From Lachnospiraceae bacterium (GTDB lineage Bacteria > Bacillota > Clostridia > Lachnospirales > Lachnospiraceae), in assembly GCA_017441825.1 (NCBI GenBank), contig JAFRVD010000063.1, forward strand, positions 1 to 47,838: a stretch of 47,838 nt of DNA, in the 5' to 3' direction. The position numbers and the translations under genes were made by a program. Of the stretch, positions 1-7,191 are shown piece after piece. The notes below the pieces were generated by a model, which made no database searches, was not told where the DNA came from, and worked only from the letters and a program-made list of their open reading frames with translations. Every line of letters begins with the position of its first letter. The first letter of the stretch is position 1.

Positions 1-405
1 ACGAACGACCTGACGCAGATGACCTTCGGCTTCAGCCGTGACGATGCAGGCAAGTTCCTGAATTCGTACTACGACACGAAGATCTATGAAAACGATCCGT
101 TTGCGAAGCTGGACCAGATCGGCGTAGGCCGGCTTGTTGAAATGGCTGCAAAGCTTGGCCGTTCCACGCGTCCGGACTTAAAGCTCGGCATCTGCGGCGA
201 ACACGGCGGCGACCCGTCCTCTGTGGAGTTCTGCCACAAGGTCGGCCTGAACTACGTGTCCTGCTCACCGTTCCGTGTCCCGATCGCCCGCCTTGCAGCA
301 GCACAGGCCGCCATCAAGGACAACGACAACCGTGACAAGCTGATGGAGCTCATCAATTCCAGCAAGAAGTCGTATGACGAGATCGCTGCGTTCCTGAAGG
401 CGTAA
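1..405 (+). CDS. ppdK: Pyruvate, phosphate dikinase, C-terminal end (partial)
   Basis: Only the last 134 codons lie in the window; the reading frame is open from base 1 and ends in TAA at 403-405. The visible part is the end of the PEP/pyruvate TIM-barrel domain. It contains [10 protein letters not shown] and the downstream [20 protein letters not shown], the family segment carrying the catalytic cysteine and C-terminal barrel. The enzyme interconverts pyruvate, ATP and phosphate with phosphoenolpyruvate, AMP and pyrophosphate in the cytoplasm; many clostridia use it in glycolysis or gluconeogenesis. The related PEP synthase and PTS enzyme I share this fold, but the [17 protein letters not shown] ending is typical of PPDK. 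The 5' part, including the phosphohistidine domain, is outside the window. Two hairpins follow the stop. Confidence 0.93.
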   Translation, partial: TNDLTQMTFGFSRDDAGKFLNSYYDTKIYENDPFAKLDQIGVGRLVEMAAKLGRSTRPDLKLGICGEHGGDPSSVEFCHKVGLNYVSCSPFRVPIARLAAAQAAIKDNDNRDKLMELINSSKKSYDEIAAFLKA

Positions 406-433
406 CTCAAGGGATACGCTCCGCAAATACAGA

Positions 434-501
434 GATCTTCACTGACTGAAGATCAAAATCTTTGGCGCCGGCTTCCGTGACATTCGGGAGCCGGCGCTTT
501 T
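434..501 (+). terminator. Tandem hairpins ending ppdK
   Basis: The first stem is GATCTTCA at 434-441 with TGAAGATC at 447-454. The second is GC-rich: GCGCCGGCT at 465-473 with AGCCGGCGC at 489-497, followed by TTTT. The second has the form of an intrinsic terminator for ppdK; the first has no U-tract and may be only a 3'-end structure. Confidence 0.8.
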
Positions 502-594
502 ATGAAGATCGATAAACAGCCGGAAGCTCCGGCTTCAGGCTGAAAAGGAGGATCGTCCGGGACAGGAGCTGCTTCCGGACACAATTAACAAAGG

Positions 595-1392
595 ATGATC
601 ACTGTTTATGAGAACGGGGAAGCGTTTCTTGAAGCAAACCGTGAATATCTGAATACCAGGCCGTATTATTCTGTTTATTTCTTTATGGACGCGCCAGCGC
701 TTCTCCGCGCGGACAAAACGAACTATGCGCTTCGGATCACGCAGGGGGACAAGATCCTTCTTGCACTCAAAGTGGAGCCGTTCAACCTGCTTCTTTTCGG
801 CGCGCCGGAGTGCTGCGCGGAGCTTTCCGCGTGCCTCTTCGGGAACGGATATGAAGTGAAAAACTACCACTGCGAGGAGCGGGTCGGCGACCGGTTCGCG
901 AAGGTGCTCCTGGACAACTACGGGCTCACCTATAAGGAGGCGCTCGCGATGGATTTCATGGAATGCAGGGAAGTGACGGAGCCCTCTTCCGACGAAGTCA
1001 CGGCGCCGGGCCCGGAGGACCTTGACGAGATCTGCAGCTGCATGGAAAGGTTCGTGCTGGACTGCGGTTTACTGGACAACGTGAACAGGGAGCGGGTGGA
1101 AGCGACCCTCGGCGCGTTCCGGGTGATCCGCCGTGACGGCAGGATCGCAAGCATCGCGAAGGGGATCCGCACTACGGGACCGGACGTCCGAATCACAAAC
1201 GTGTACACAAGGAACGAATACCGGGGCCGCGGGCTCGCAAGGAAGGTCGTGAACACGCTGAAGAATGAGATCCTTGCGGAGGGTAAGGTCGCGACGCTGA
1301 ACGTCGACAAGAATAACCCGGTCTCATACCACATTTACCAGGCACTCGGGTTTAAGAAAAAATTCTCCCAGGGGGAGTACAGAAGAGTATAA
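595..1392 (+). CDS. GNAT-family N-acetyltransferase
   Basis: The product is 265 aa. Its C-terminal half (about residues 130-265) is a GNAT domain with the acetyl-CoA pyrophosphate-binding loop RNEYRGRGLARKVV and a closing NPVSYHIYQALGFKKK strand-helix typical of the fold. The N-terminal 120 residues are a separate region I cannot assign, probably a second, degenerate GNAT-like half as in other double-length members. Substrate unknown. The start is uncertain: ATG at 595 follows an in-frame TAA at 586-588, so no longer reading is possible, yet the only good Shine-Dalgarno sequence (AGGAGG near 547) lies about 40 bases upstream. AAAGG directly abuts the ATG. A terminator follows, so the gene looks monocistronic. 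Confidence 0.85.
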   Translation: MITVYENGEAFLEANREYLNTRPYYSVYFFMDAPALLRADKTNYALRITQGDKILLALKVEPFNLLLFGAPECCAELSACLFGNGYEVKNYHCEERVGDRFAKVLLDNYGLTYKEALAMDFMECREVTEPSSDEVTAPGPEDLDEICSCMERFVLDCGLLDNVNRERVEATLGAFRVIRRDGRIASIAKGIRTTGPDVRITNVYTRNEYRGRGLARKVVNTLKNEILAEGKVATLNVDKNNPVSYHIYQALGFKKKFSQGEYRRV

Positions 1393-1399
1393 AAGTTTC

Positions 1400-1433
1400 G
1401 GGAGGCGCCAATGAAAAGACGCCTCCCTGTGTT
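1400..1433 (+). terminator. Terminator after the GNAT gene
   Basis: GGGAGGCG at 1400-1407 pairs with CGCCTCCC at 1420-1427, followed by TGTGTTT. The tail is a weak U-tract, but position and stem strength support an intrinsic terminator. Confidence 0.65.
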
Positions 1434-1451
1434 TATCCGGATCCTCCTCTA

Positions 1452-1480
1452 TTGACAGAAACGTCTTTGACAGATACTAT
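1452..1480 (+). promoter_or_regulatory. Sigma-A promoter for the lipoprotein gene
   Basis: A perfect TTGACA at 1452-1457 and TACTAT at 1475-1480 are separated by 17 bases. The expected start of transcription is near 1487, giving a leader of about 30 bases before the TTG start at 1517. Confidence 0.85.
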
Positions 1481-1516
1481 TAAAAATGGATTTAAGATCC
1501 GAAGGAGGGAATTACA

Positions 1517-2194
1517 TTGAAGATATCTGCACGAATGCTTGTATTTTTGTTCGTGGTGGTTTCCCTGTGCCTCTTCACATCATGTGATGAAGTACAGGAT
1601 AAGAAGGACGCGGAGAAATTCCGCGGAACGGCGGCGGAATATCTGAGGACTCTGGAGGAGGCTGCTCCGGCAGAGGATACGCTGACCATCGACCCGGATA
1701 TGAGGGTGGATTTCCTTGGCTCAGATTATATCGTTTATTCCGCATGGTCGATGTATTACCAGGATTTCTTCACGGTCTATGTGAACAGGAAAGACAGCAG
1801 CGTGATGGACACCTATTTCGAGCTGTATCTCCGGGACGAAGCGGAAGAGAAGTACATGGAGGTCACGAAAGAATACGGACTGCCTGAGCCCACGGAGGTA
1901 CGTCTTCCGCATACCGCAGGAAACGACTTAAGCGGCGCGAAGGTGAAATCCATGTCGGAGTTCTGGGAGTACATGGATGGACGCCAGTGTGTTTCCGTCA
2001 CGTACCCGGTACTCTCTTACGAAGAGATCCTGCCGGTCCTGAAGGCGCTCAAGGAAGAGAACCTCTATGCTGAGCTTAATTTCGGGGACGGCGATGAAGC
2101 GTACTATGTGCTCAGAGACGGTGTCTATGTGGAGGGGCCGAGCGCAAAGGATGGCGGAAAGATGATCGAGCGGAGAAAGATCGAGGTTCCGTGA
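1517..2194 (+). CDS. Putative lipoprotein of unknown function
   Basis: The product is 225 aa with a classic lipoprotein signal: basic N-terminus (MKISAR), hydrophobic stretch MLVFLFVVVSLCLF and lipobox FTSC with the acylated Cys at residue 23. The mature part is acidic, rich in D, E and Y, and should sit on the outer face of the membrane. I do not recognise a conserved domain. The start is a TTG, chosen because GAAGGAGGGA at 1501-1510 is ideally spaced and because it gives the complete signal sequence; the internal ATG at 1535 would remove the basic n-region. A strong promoter precedes it. It may be co-transcribed with the hydrolase at 2288, since no terminator is visible between them. Confidence 0.8.
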   Translation: MKISARMLVFLFVVVSLCLFTSCDEVQDKKDAEKFRGTAAEYLRTLEEAAPAEDTLTIDPDMRVDFLGSDYIVYSAWSMYYQDFFTVYVNRKDSSVMDTYFELYLRDEAEEKYMEVTKEYGLPEPTEVRLPHTAGNDLSGAKVKSMSEFWEYMDGRQCVSVTYPVLSYEEILPVLKALKEENLYAELNFGDGDEAYYVLRDGVYVEGPSAKDGGKMIERRKIEVP

Positions 2195-2208
2195 CGTTAA
2201 GGACTATG

Positions 2209-2245
2209 TACGGTGGTACTGGTAAGGGTTATATACGGCGGTACT
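2209..2245 (+). repeat. Short direct repeat upstream of the hydrolase
   Basis: TACGGTGGTACT at 2209-2220 is repeated as TACGGCGGTACT at 2234-2245, one mismatch in 12 and a 25-base period. Flanking bases also match (TATG and TATA). It lies in the 93-base gap before the hydrolase gene and could be a paired protein-binding site or a small duplication. Confidence 0.5.
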
Positions 2246-2287
2246 TGCGGCGGCGTGAAAGAGTCATTCTGAAAGGGACGTTTTATT

Positions 2288-3091
2288 ATGTTCGGATTAT
2301 TCAATGCAAAAGAAGACGTGCTTTCCCTTGACGGCGGAAACATGACGTATCTTACGTTCGGAAGCGGGACAAAGCCTCTCGTGATGATCCCCGGCCTCCG
2401 GCTGTCCGGGATCTCCGGCGGCGCAAAAGCCGTTGCCTGGTATTACCGGATATTTGCGAAGGAGTACAGGGTCTTTCTGTTTGACCGGAAGGATCCGGTC
2501 ACTGATCCCTGTACGATCCATGACCTTGCGGAAGACGTTTCGGTGGCGATGCAGTCGCTCGGGCTCAGGGAAGCACACGTTTTTGGCGCGTCCCAGGGCG
2601 GGATGATCGCGCAGGACCTTGCGATCCATCATCCTGAGCTCGTTAGTAAGCTCGCGCTGGGAGTGACTTTAAGCCGGAACAATGAGACGGTGGAGCAGGT
2701 GGTCAGGCACTGGATCGAGCTTTCGGAGACGAAAGGGCTGTCTGCGGTCGCGGAAGACTATTTTGAGAAGGGCTATTCAGAAGCTTACCTCAGGAAATAC
2801 AAAGCCTTTCTGCCGCTTCTCATGAAAACACAGAAGCTGATGCCGAAGGAGCGCTTCATCGCTCTGGCGAAGGCCTGCCTCACCTGTGACACCTATGACC
2901 GTCTCACGGAGATCCGATGCCCGGTGCTCGTGCTGGGCGGCGGAAAGGACCGGATCGTCACAGGGGAAGCGTCTCTCGAGATCGCGGAAAAGCTTGGCTG
3001 CGAGGTGCATATGTATGAGGAGCTGAGCCACGAGGCCTATAACGAGGCAAAGGATTTCAATCGTAGGATCTATGAGTTCCTGAACCGGTAG
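2288..3091 (+). CDS. Alpha/beta hydrolase
   Basis: The product is 267 aa, the usual length of a single-domain alpha/beta hydrolase. The nucleophile elbow is GASQGG (Ser near residue 104), preceded by HVF and followed by a long helix. The acid is probably the Asp of GGGKDRIVT and the catalytic His is in LSHEAYNE near the C-terminus. The oxyanion region is VMIPGLRLSG. There is no signal peptide, so it is cytoplasmic. Substrate cannot be read from the sequence; carboxylester or lactone hydrolysis is the general expectation. The start ATG has GAAAGGGA about 9 bases upstream. A very strong terminator follows at 3128. Confidence 0.87.
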   Translation: MFGLFNAKEDVLSLDGGNMTYLTFGSGTKPLVMIPGLRLSGISGGAKAVAWYYRIFAKEYRVFLFDRKDPVTDPCTIHDLAEDVSVAMQSLGLREAHVFGASQGGMIAQDLAIHHPELVSKLALGVTLSRNNETVEQVVRHWIELSETKGLSAVAEDYFEKGYSEAYLRKYKAFLPLLMKTQKLMPKERFIALAKACLTCDTYDRLTEIRCPVLVLGGGKDRIVTGEASLEIAEKLGCEVHMYEELSHEAYNEAKDFNRRIYEFLNR

Positions 3092-3127
3092 TTCTCAATG
3101 GGCTGTAAGTAATACCGGGATAATGAA

Positions 3128-3173
3128 GACGGGGATGGCTGCTTTTCTGAAAGCAGCCATCCCCGTCCTTTTT
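3128..3173 (+). terminator. Strong terminator after the hydrolase gene
   Basis: An 18-bp perfect stem pairs 3128-3145 with 3150-3167 around a TCTG loop, followed by CTTTTT. It also lies 17 bases beyond the stop of the minus-strand GH51 remnant, so it may stop transcription from both sides. Confidence 0.92.
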
Positions 3174-3189
3174 CATCAGTAAAGAAGCT

Positions 3190-3999
3190 TCAGAGGTCAT
3201 TTGTTCCCGTATTTTGGTTGATTCGGAGCAGACCCACGCTGTGCGGCTGGGTCTCGATCTCCGAATACGCCTGCAGCGGCCCGCGCAGATCCGGCGGCAT
3301 CAGGCCATCCTTCCAGCGGTACTCGCCGGCAAAGTTGCCGCCCGGCCAGCGGAGCACGGACGGGCCGATCTCCTTTAAGAGCCGGACGACGTCGCTCCGC
3401 ATCCCGTGGAAGTGATTCGCGGGCAGCATGGACACGGCGCCGAAGGTGACCATCGCCTGCTCGGAAAAGCGGAGGACGAGTACTGCTTCCGGGTCATCCG
3501 TATCCGGCGTCAGCGTGAATTCGGTAATTTCCCAATCGCCTGCTGAAAGCGTGAGCTCCTCTCCGGCATAGACCACAGAGCCGGTACGGTCAGTGAGCTC
3601 CACCTTAAGTGAAAGGTCCCTGCTGCACTGTGTGACCACCCGGAGCTCATAGGTCCTCCCTGAAAGAACGGAGAGGTCCTGCTGCATAAGCCCGCAGTCG
3701 CCGGGCTTCATATTTTGGACCCGCTGCGACTGAAGCTCGTTGTGCCGGCGCATCTTTTCGCACCCGATATGCCTTGTATAATGCACGTCAGGGAGAAGCT
3801 CGAAAAACGCGTGTTCTCCGAAGCCCTTCCATTCCGCGGCAACGCCGCGGTTATTTGACGGTTTTCCGGCAAACTTCCGGTTCTTAAGTATCTGCGCGGA
3901 CAGCCCGCCTCCTACGGCAGACCGTGTATGCTCGAGGTTATGGCCAAAGATATAAGGGGAGAGCGGGGTGCCTTCCGTGGAAACGATTTTTATATCCAT
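3190..3999 (-). pseudogene. Truncated GH51-like alpha-L-arabinofuranosidase (N-terminal part only)
   Basis: The 269-aa frame begins like a GH51 enzyme with an N-terminal beta-sandwich region: SPYIFGHNLEHTRSAVGGG is the family opening, and residues about 90-200 form the carbohydrate-binding-like insert. It then enters the TIM barrel at VLRWPGGNFAGEYRWKDG and stops about 50 residues later with HSVGLLRINQNTGTNDL. Both catalytic glutamates, normally 100-250 residues further on, are missing, and GH51 enzymes of this type are usually more than twice as long. The neighbouring reading frames toward 3128 do not resume GH51 sequence, so this is a real truncation, not a simple frameshift. The closing RINQNTGT resembles the next barrel strand and may mark an internal deletion (inference). 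Start, RBS (GGAAAGGA) and promoter are intact. Confidence 0.75.
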
Positions 4000-4034
4000 A
4001 AGCGGTCCTTTCCTGTGTGTTCTTTTCGCACCAT

Positions 4035-4047
4035 GTCAGGTACTGAC
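4035..4047. promoter_or_regulatory. Dyad in the leader of the GH51 remnant
   Basis: GTCAG-GTA-CTGAC is a perfect 5-bp inverted repeat about 30 bases downstream of the minus-strand -10 box. It could be a repressor site or a small RNA hairpin; no regulator gene is adjacent. Confidence 0.35.
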
Positions 4048-4073
4048 AGGATCCTTACCCTGTATCTGTTTTC

Positions 4074-4101
4074 AGTATATCCCGCTGTCCGGTTTCGTCA
4101 A
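4074..4101 (-). promoter_or_regulatory. Promoter for the truncated GH51 gene
   Basis: Read on the minus strand: TTGACG (4101-4096), a 16-base spacer, then TATACT (4079-4074). Its -35 box is only four bases from the -35 box of the plus-strand promoter at 4106, so the two are back to back. Confidence 0.75.
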
Positions 4102-4105
4102 GAGA

Positions 4106-4134
4106 TTGAACAGTATCCGCACATATGCTAGGAT
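4106..4134 (+). promoter_or_regulatory. Promoter for the MBL-fold hydrolase
   Basis: TTGAAC at 4106-4111 and TAGGAT at 4129-4134 are separated by 17 bases. It diverges from the promoter of the GH51 remnant. Confidence 0.7.
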
Positions 4135-4183
4135 ATCATTGGATCATAAATTTTCAGGGAAACGGGGGATCGGATGACGGAAA

Positions 4184-5002
4184 ATGAGCAGTCGGATCCA
4201 TGAATTGCATTATTCAAATACGAATACCTATCTGATCGAGGGAGAGCACGGACGGCTCCTTCTTGACACCGGCTGGGCCGGGACGTTTCCGGCGTTCTGC
4301 AGGGCATGCGGAGAGATGGGGATCCCGGTGCAGGGCATTGATTATATCCTGATCACCCACTTCCACCCGGACCACATGGGCATCGCGCAGGAGATCGCGG
4401 AACTCGGGCCCGTTATTGTGGTCACGGACGTGCAGCGGGACTTTATCCATTCAGCGGACGATGTGTTCAGGAAAGAACCGAAGACCCCATTTGTACCGAT
4501 CGACGAAAGCAAAGTACGCTTTGTTTCGTTTTCTGAAAGCCGTGTCTTCTTAGCGGAGCTCGGGCTTCAGGGAGAGATCCTATATACGCCGGGACACAGC
4601 GATGACAGTATTTCCCTGTGCCTCGATGACGGCGCCGTTTTTGCGGGCGACCTGAATCCGCTCTACGAGCTTGATATGCACCGGGGGACCGCCATTGAAA
4701 AAAGCTGGACAAATATTCTTGCGAAAAACCCGAAGGTCGTATATTATGGACACGCGAAGGCAGCGGAGTTTCGGGATAAAGACTCGAAGCAGGCTCCGGG
4801 AGAAGAGGACAGCGACCTTTATCCGCTGGTCGCAAAGATCATGAAATACATCGACAAAGGCCTGAGCACAGCCCGGATCGAAAGAAAAACCGGGGCTGAC
4901 CAGGCTTTCATCGAGAACGTTGCCAGGATGTACCTGACTCATCAGAACGTGGGCGTACAGGGGATCCTGGACAGGATCGAGCTGAGAGGGACTAACCGCT
5001 GA
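4184..5002 (+). CDS. MBL-fold metallo-hydrolase
   Basis: The product is 272 aa. The metal-binding signature THFHPDHMG (H59, H61, D63, H64) is complete; further ligands are the His of TPGHSDDS and the Asp of VFAGDL. The C-terminal 70 residues (KIMKYIDKGLSTARIERKTG onward) look like a small winged-helix-type tail found in the LACTB2/YcbL-like branch. These enzymes hydrolyse thioesters, lactones, phosphodiesters or beta-lactams; the substrate here is unknown. There is no signal peptide, which argues against a secreted beta-lactamase. The start at 4184 is the first ATG in frame, with GGGGGATCGG upstream. A 45-base gap leads to the DUF1294 gene with no terminator, so the two are probably co-transcribed. 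Confidence 0.88.
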   Translation: MSSRIHELHYSNTNTYLIEGEHGRLLLDTGWAGTFPAFCRACGEMGIPVQGIDYILITHFHPDHMGIAQEIAELGPVIVVTDVQRDFIHSADDVFRKEPKTPFVPIDESKVRFVSFSESRVFLAELGLQGEILYTPGHSDDSISLCLDDGAVFAGDLNPLYELDMHRGTAIEKSWTNILAKNPKVVYYGHAKAAEFRDKDSKQAPGEEDSDLYPLVAKIMKYIDKGLSTARIERKTGADQAFIENVARMYLTHQNVGVQGILDRIELRGTNR

Positions 5003-5047
5003 AAGACGGCGGTGCTATTTGCGGAAATACAGAATCGGGGGAACAGT

Positions 5048-5338
5048 ATGGGTCAGTCTGAAACAGTACTTTTGATCATTATCGCCTGTGTCGCTTTTTT
5101 CAATTTTCTTGCGTTTATCCTGTACGGCGTCGATAAGAACCGGGCCAAAAACGGCGGCTGGCGGATCTCGGAAAAAACGCTGTTTCTTGCAGCGCTCCCC
5201 GGCAGTGCGCTTGGAGCCCTTCTCGGGATGTACGTATTCCGCCATAAGACCAAACACTGGTATTTCAAGTATGGTATCCCTGCGATCCTGGCTGTACAGG
5301 TCGTCATTGCGGGCATACTGATCTGGAAATATGTATAA
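5048..5338 (+). CDS. DUF1294 family small membrane protein
   Basis: The product is 96 aa with an N-terminal hydrophobic segment (VLLIIIACVAFFNFLAFILY), the family motif GVDKNRAKNGGWRISEKTLF, a second segment (AALPGSALGALLGMYVF), then RHKTKHWYFKYGIP and a third (AILAVQVVIAGILIW). This is the full DUF1294 pattern; its molecular function is not established. The ATG at 5048 is chosen over the in-frame ATG at 5012 because GGGGGAAC at 5037-5044 is properly placed and because family members begin close to the first membrane segment. It follows the MBL hydrolase gene and ends in a terminator. Confidence 0.85.
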   Translation: MGQSETVLLIIIACVAFFNFLAFILYGVDKNRAKNGGWRISEKTLFLAALPGSALGALLGMYVFRHKTKHWYFKYGIPAILAVQVVIAGILIWKYV

Positions 5339-5375
5339 GGCGCAGACACCGGGGAAAGGTGCCTGCGCCTTTTCT
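5337..5375 (+). terminator. Terminator after the DUF1294 gene
   Basis: AAGGCGCAG-CACC at 5337-5350 pairs with GGTG-CTGCGCCTT at 5358-5371 with one mismatch, followed by TTCTTT. The stem overlaps the TAA stop. It also lies about 30 bases past the end of the convergent esterase gene. Confidence 0.85.
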
Positions 5376-5403
5376 TTGCTATTCCGTATCAGCAGGCTGA
5401 CCC

Positions 5404-6990
5404 TTAATAAGGCCACCGCTTCGGGTCGTTTTCCATGCCCGGGAAGACCATCTTGAACTTAGGCGCGATCTCCGCGTAGAGCGCGAGAAGTTCGTCGTCG
5501 AAGTTCACGCGCGCGTCCGCTTCCTTGTCAAAAATCATCGTCACAAGCTCATCCTTCGTGCAGGGCTTCCATTCGGGGAGCGCCGCATGATTCGGGTCGC
5601 CGGTCTTCGCGAAGCTCGTGAAGGCTTTCAGGAACTGCTCCTGCACGTGCTCCGTGACGCCCGGGATATTGTAGACCGGGGTCTCCAGCGCATTTCCGAA
5701 CGCGAAGCCGATGTCCGCGCAGTGCCAGGCGCGCTTTCCGCCGTCGATGGGGAATTCCAGCGTCATGAGATAGTTATATGTGGGTGCTTCACAGGTTTCC
5801 GCGCGCTTCCTGAGCATATCCTTCGTGGTGGGGCGGAACATGACGTCCAGCGCCAGCGAATTCAGGATATTGATCCCCGGATAGGCTTTCTGATAGAGTT
5901 CGATCAGCTTTTCCCCGTTCTCTTCACCGAACCGCTCCTTGATGATGGCGGGACGGTCTTCTTCAGGCACCGCGTTGAGGTCCGCGATCGGAATGCGGCC
6001 GAATTCACAGAGCTCCGTCCCGAAGATGGTCGGAATGGACTTCTGGTGCTCCGACACGTCGTTGTATCCGATGTACCCTTCATACCAGCCGTTTTTCTGC
6101 GGTCCCCAGCCGATTTCCCATCCGTCGCTCCGAAGCCTGTTCAGCGCGCGGTTCGTCGCATTCTCCAGGATAAAATCAGGCGCCTCAAGCAGTACGTTAA
6201 AGTCGTGCTCAGGCGAGCCCAACTCCTCCATGATGGCCTCAGCGACCTTTTTCCCTTCGATCGTATTCTTAACGAGCCCGTCGTCGTCCGGGATCGAGCC
6301 CGACATCACGATGGCCTTCTGGAACAGACCGGCCGCCGCCGGGATCTGCTCGAGCGCCGCGACCTTTCCGCCGCCCCCGGACTGCCCGAAGATCGTAACG
6401 TTGTCCGGGTCCCCGCCGAATGACGCGATATTCCTCCTGATCCACCGGAGTGCCTCCACAAGGTCCGCCATACCGGCATTCACTGAATTATCGTACTGCG
6501 GCCCGAATGCAGAGACGTCCAGGAAGCCCAGAACGTTCAGCCGGTGGTTCACAGTTACGCAGACGATGTCTTCGTTTCTCGCCAGGTTATCGCCGTCATA
6601 GTACTGGACCTCGATCGCTGAACCGCCCATATATCCGCCGCCGTGGAGCCACACCATGACCGCGCGTTTTGCGTTTTTGTCGAGCGTCCCGGTAAAGACG
6701 TTCAGGTTCTGGCAGTGCTCGCTGTGCGGCCAGAAGCGGTGCGGTACCTGGATCTCCCCGTGCGGCTGCCGCGCTTCCGGTCCCTCCGGATCCGGGCAGA
6801 TCAGGCCGAAATCGAGCGCGTCCCGTACGCCTTCCCAGGCTTCGGTCTCATGAGGCTGCTCGAACCGGGCGGCCTCTGCGTACGGTACGCCTAAGAAACG
6901 GTATACCCCGTCATAGAAATAGCCGCGAAGCGTCCCCTTGTCGGTCTCTGCAAGCGGCCAGTCTGTTTTCAGAATAAATTCCTTCGCCAT
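5404..6990 (-). CDS. Type-B carboxylesterase
   Basis: The product is 528 aa, standard for type-B carboxylesterases. It opens with TDKGTLRGYFYDGVYRFLGVPYAEAARF, contains the oxyanion motif WLHGGGYMGGS, and has the nucleophile elbow FGQSGGGGKV (family consensus GESAGG, so Gln replaces Glu and Gly replaces Ala). FGTELCEFGRIP and the downstream AWHCADIGFAFGN segment carry the remaining acid and His candidates. There is no signal peptide, so it acts inside the cell, plausibly removing acyl groups from imported plant-derived glycosides or aromatics. The frame extends far upstream, but the ATG at 6990 is chosen because TCAGGAGG lies at the right distance and a promoter sits at 7022-7050. It diverges from the GH51 gene, supporting a link to plant polysaccharide use. 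Confidence 0.9.
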   Translation of the reverse strand: MAKEFILKTDWPLAETDKGTLRGYFYDGVYRFLGVPYAEAARFEQPHETEAWEGVRDALDFGLICPDPEGPEARQPHGEIQVPHRFWPHSEHCQNLNVFTGTLDKNAKRAVMVWLHGGGYMGGSAIEVQYYDGDNLARNEDIVCVTVNHRLNVLGFLDVSAFGPQYDNSVNAGMADLVEALRWIRRNIASFGGDPDNVTIFGQSGGGGKVAALEQIPAAAGLFQKAIVMSGSIPDDDGLVKNTIEGKKVAEAIMEELGSPEHDFNVLLEAPDFILENATNRALNRLRSDGWEIGWGPQKNGWYEGYIGYNDVSEHQKSIPTIFGTELCEFGRIPIADLNAVPEEDRPAIIKERFGEENGEKLIELYQKAYPGINILNSLALDVMFRPTTKDMLRKRAETCEAPTYNYLMTLEFPIDGGKRAWHCADIGFAFGNALETPVYNIPGVTEHVQEQFLKAFTSFAKTGDPNHAALPEWKPCTKDELVTMIFDKEADARVNFDDELLALYAEIAPKFKMVFPGMENDPKRWPY

Positions 6991-7021
6991 ATAATATCCT
7001 CCTGACAGGTTTTCTGATTTG

Positions 7022-7050
7022 ATTATATAAAAATTATGAGACGCACGCAA
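7022..7050 (-). promoter_or_regulatory. Promoter for the carboxylesterase
   Basis: On the minus strand TTGCGT (7050-7045) and a consensus TATAAT (7027-7022) are separated by 17 bases. Confidence 0.8.
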
Positions 7051-7105
7051 CTTGAAGTTCGCAGGTGCGCCACGGAGAACCTTTCCTGAAAGATGCCTGG
7101 AACGA

Positions 7106-7134
7106 TTGACTCGGAACGCGCCGCAGGTTATACT
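7106..7134 (+). promoter_or_regulatory. Promoter for the GH51 arabinofuranosidase
   Basis: TTGACT at 7106-7111 and TATACT at 7129-7134 are separated by 17 bases. About 55 bases separate its -35 from the -35 of the divergent esterase promoter, enough room for a shared regulator site, though none is obvious. Confidence 0.83.
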
Positions 7135-7191
7135 GGAACCAGCAATCCGCATGAACGCGGGAATCGGAAAAAATAACGGAAAGGAATGCTT

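Noticed and set aside
3190-3240. A frameshift extending the GH51 remnant
   Set aside because: The other two minus-strand frames between 3240 and 3128 do not give the expected barrel sequence, so the loss is a deletion, not a simple frameshift.
5587-6423. A 278-codon plus-strand frame
   Set aside because: Antisense to the type-B carboxylesterase and without domain-like content.
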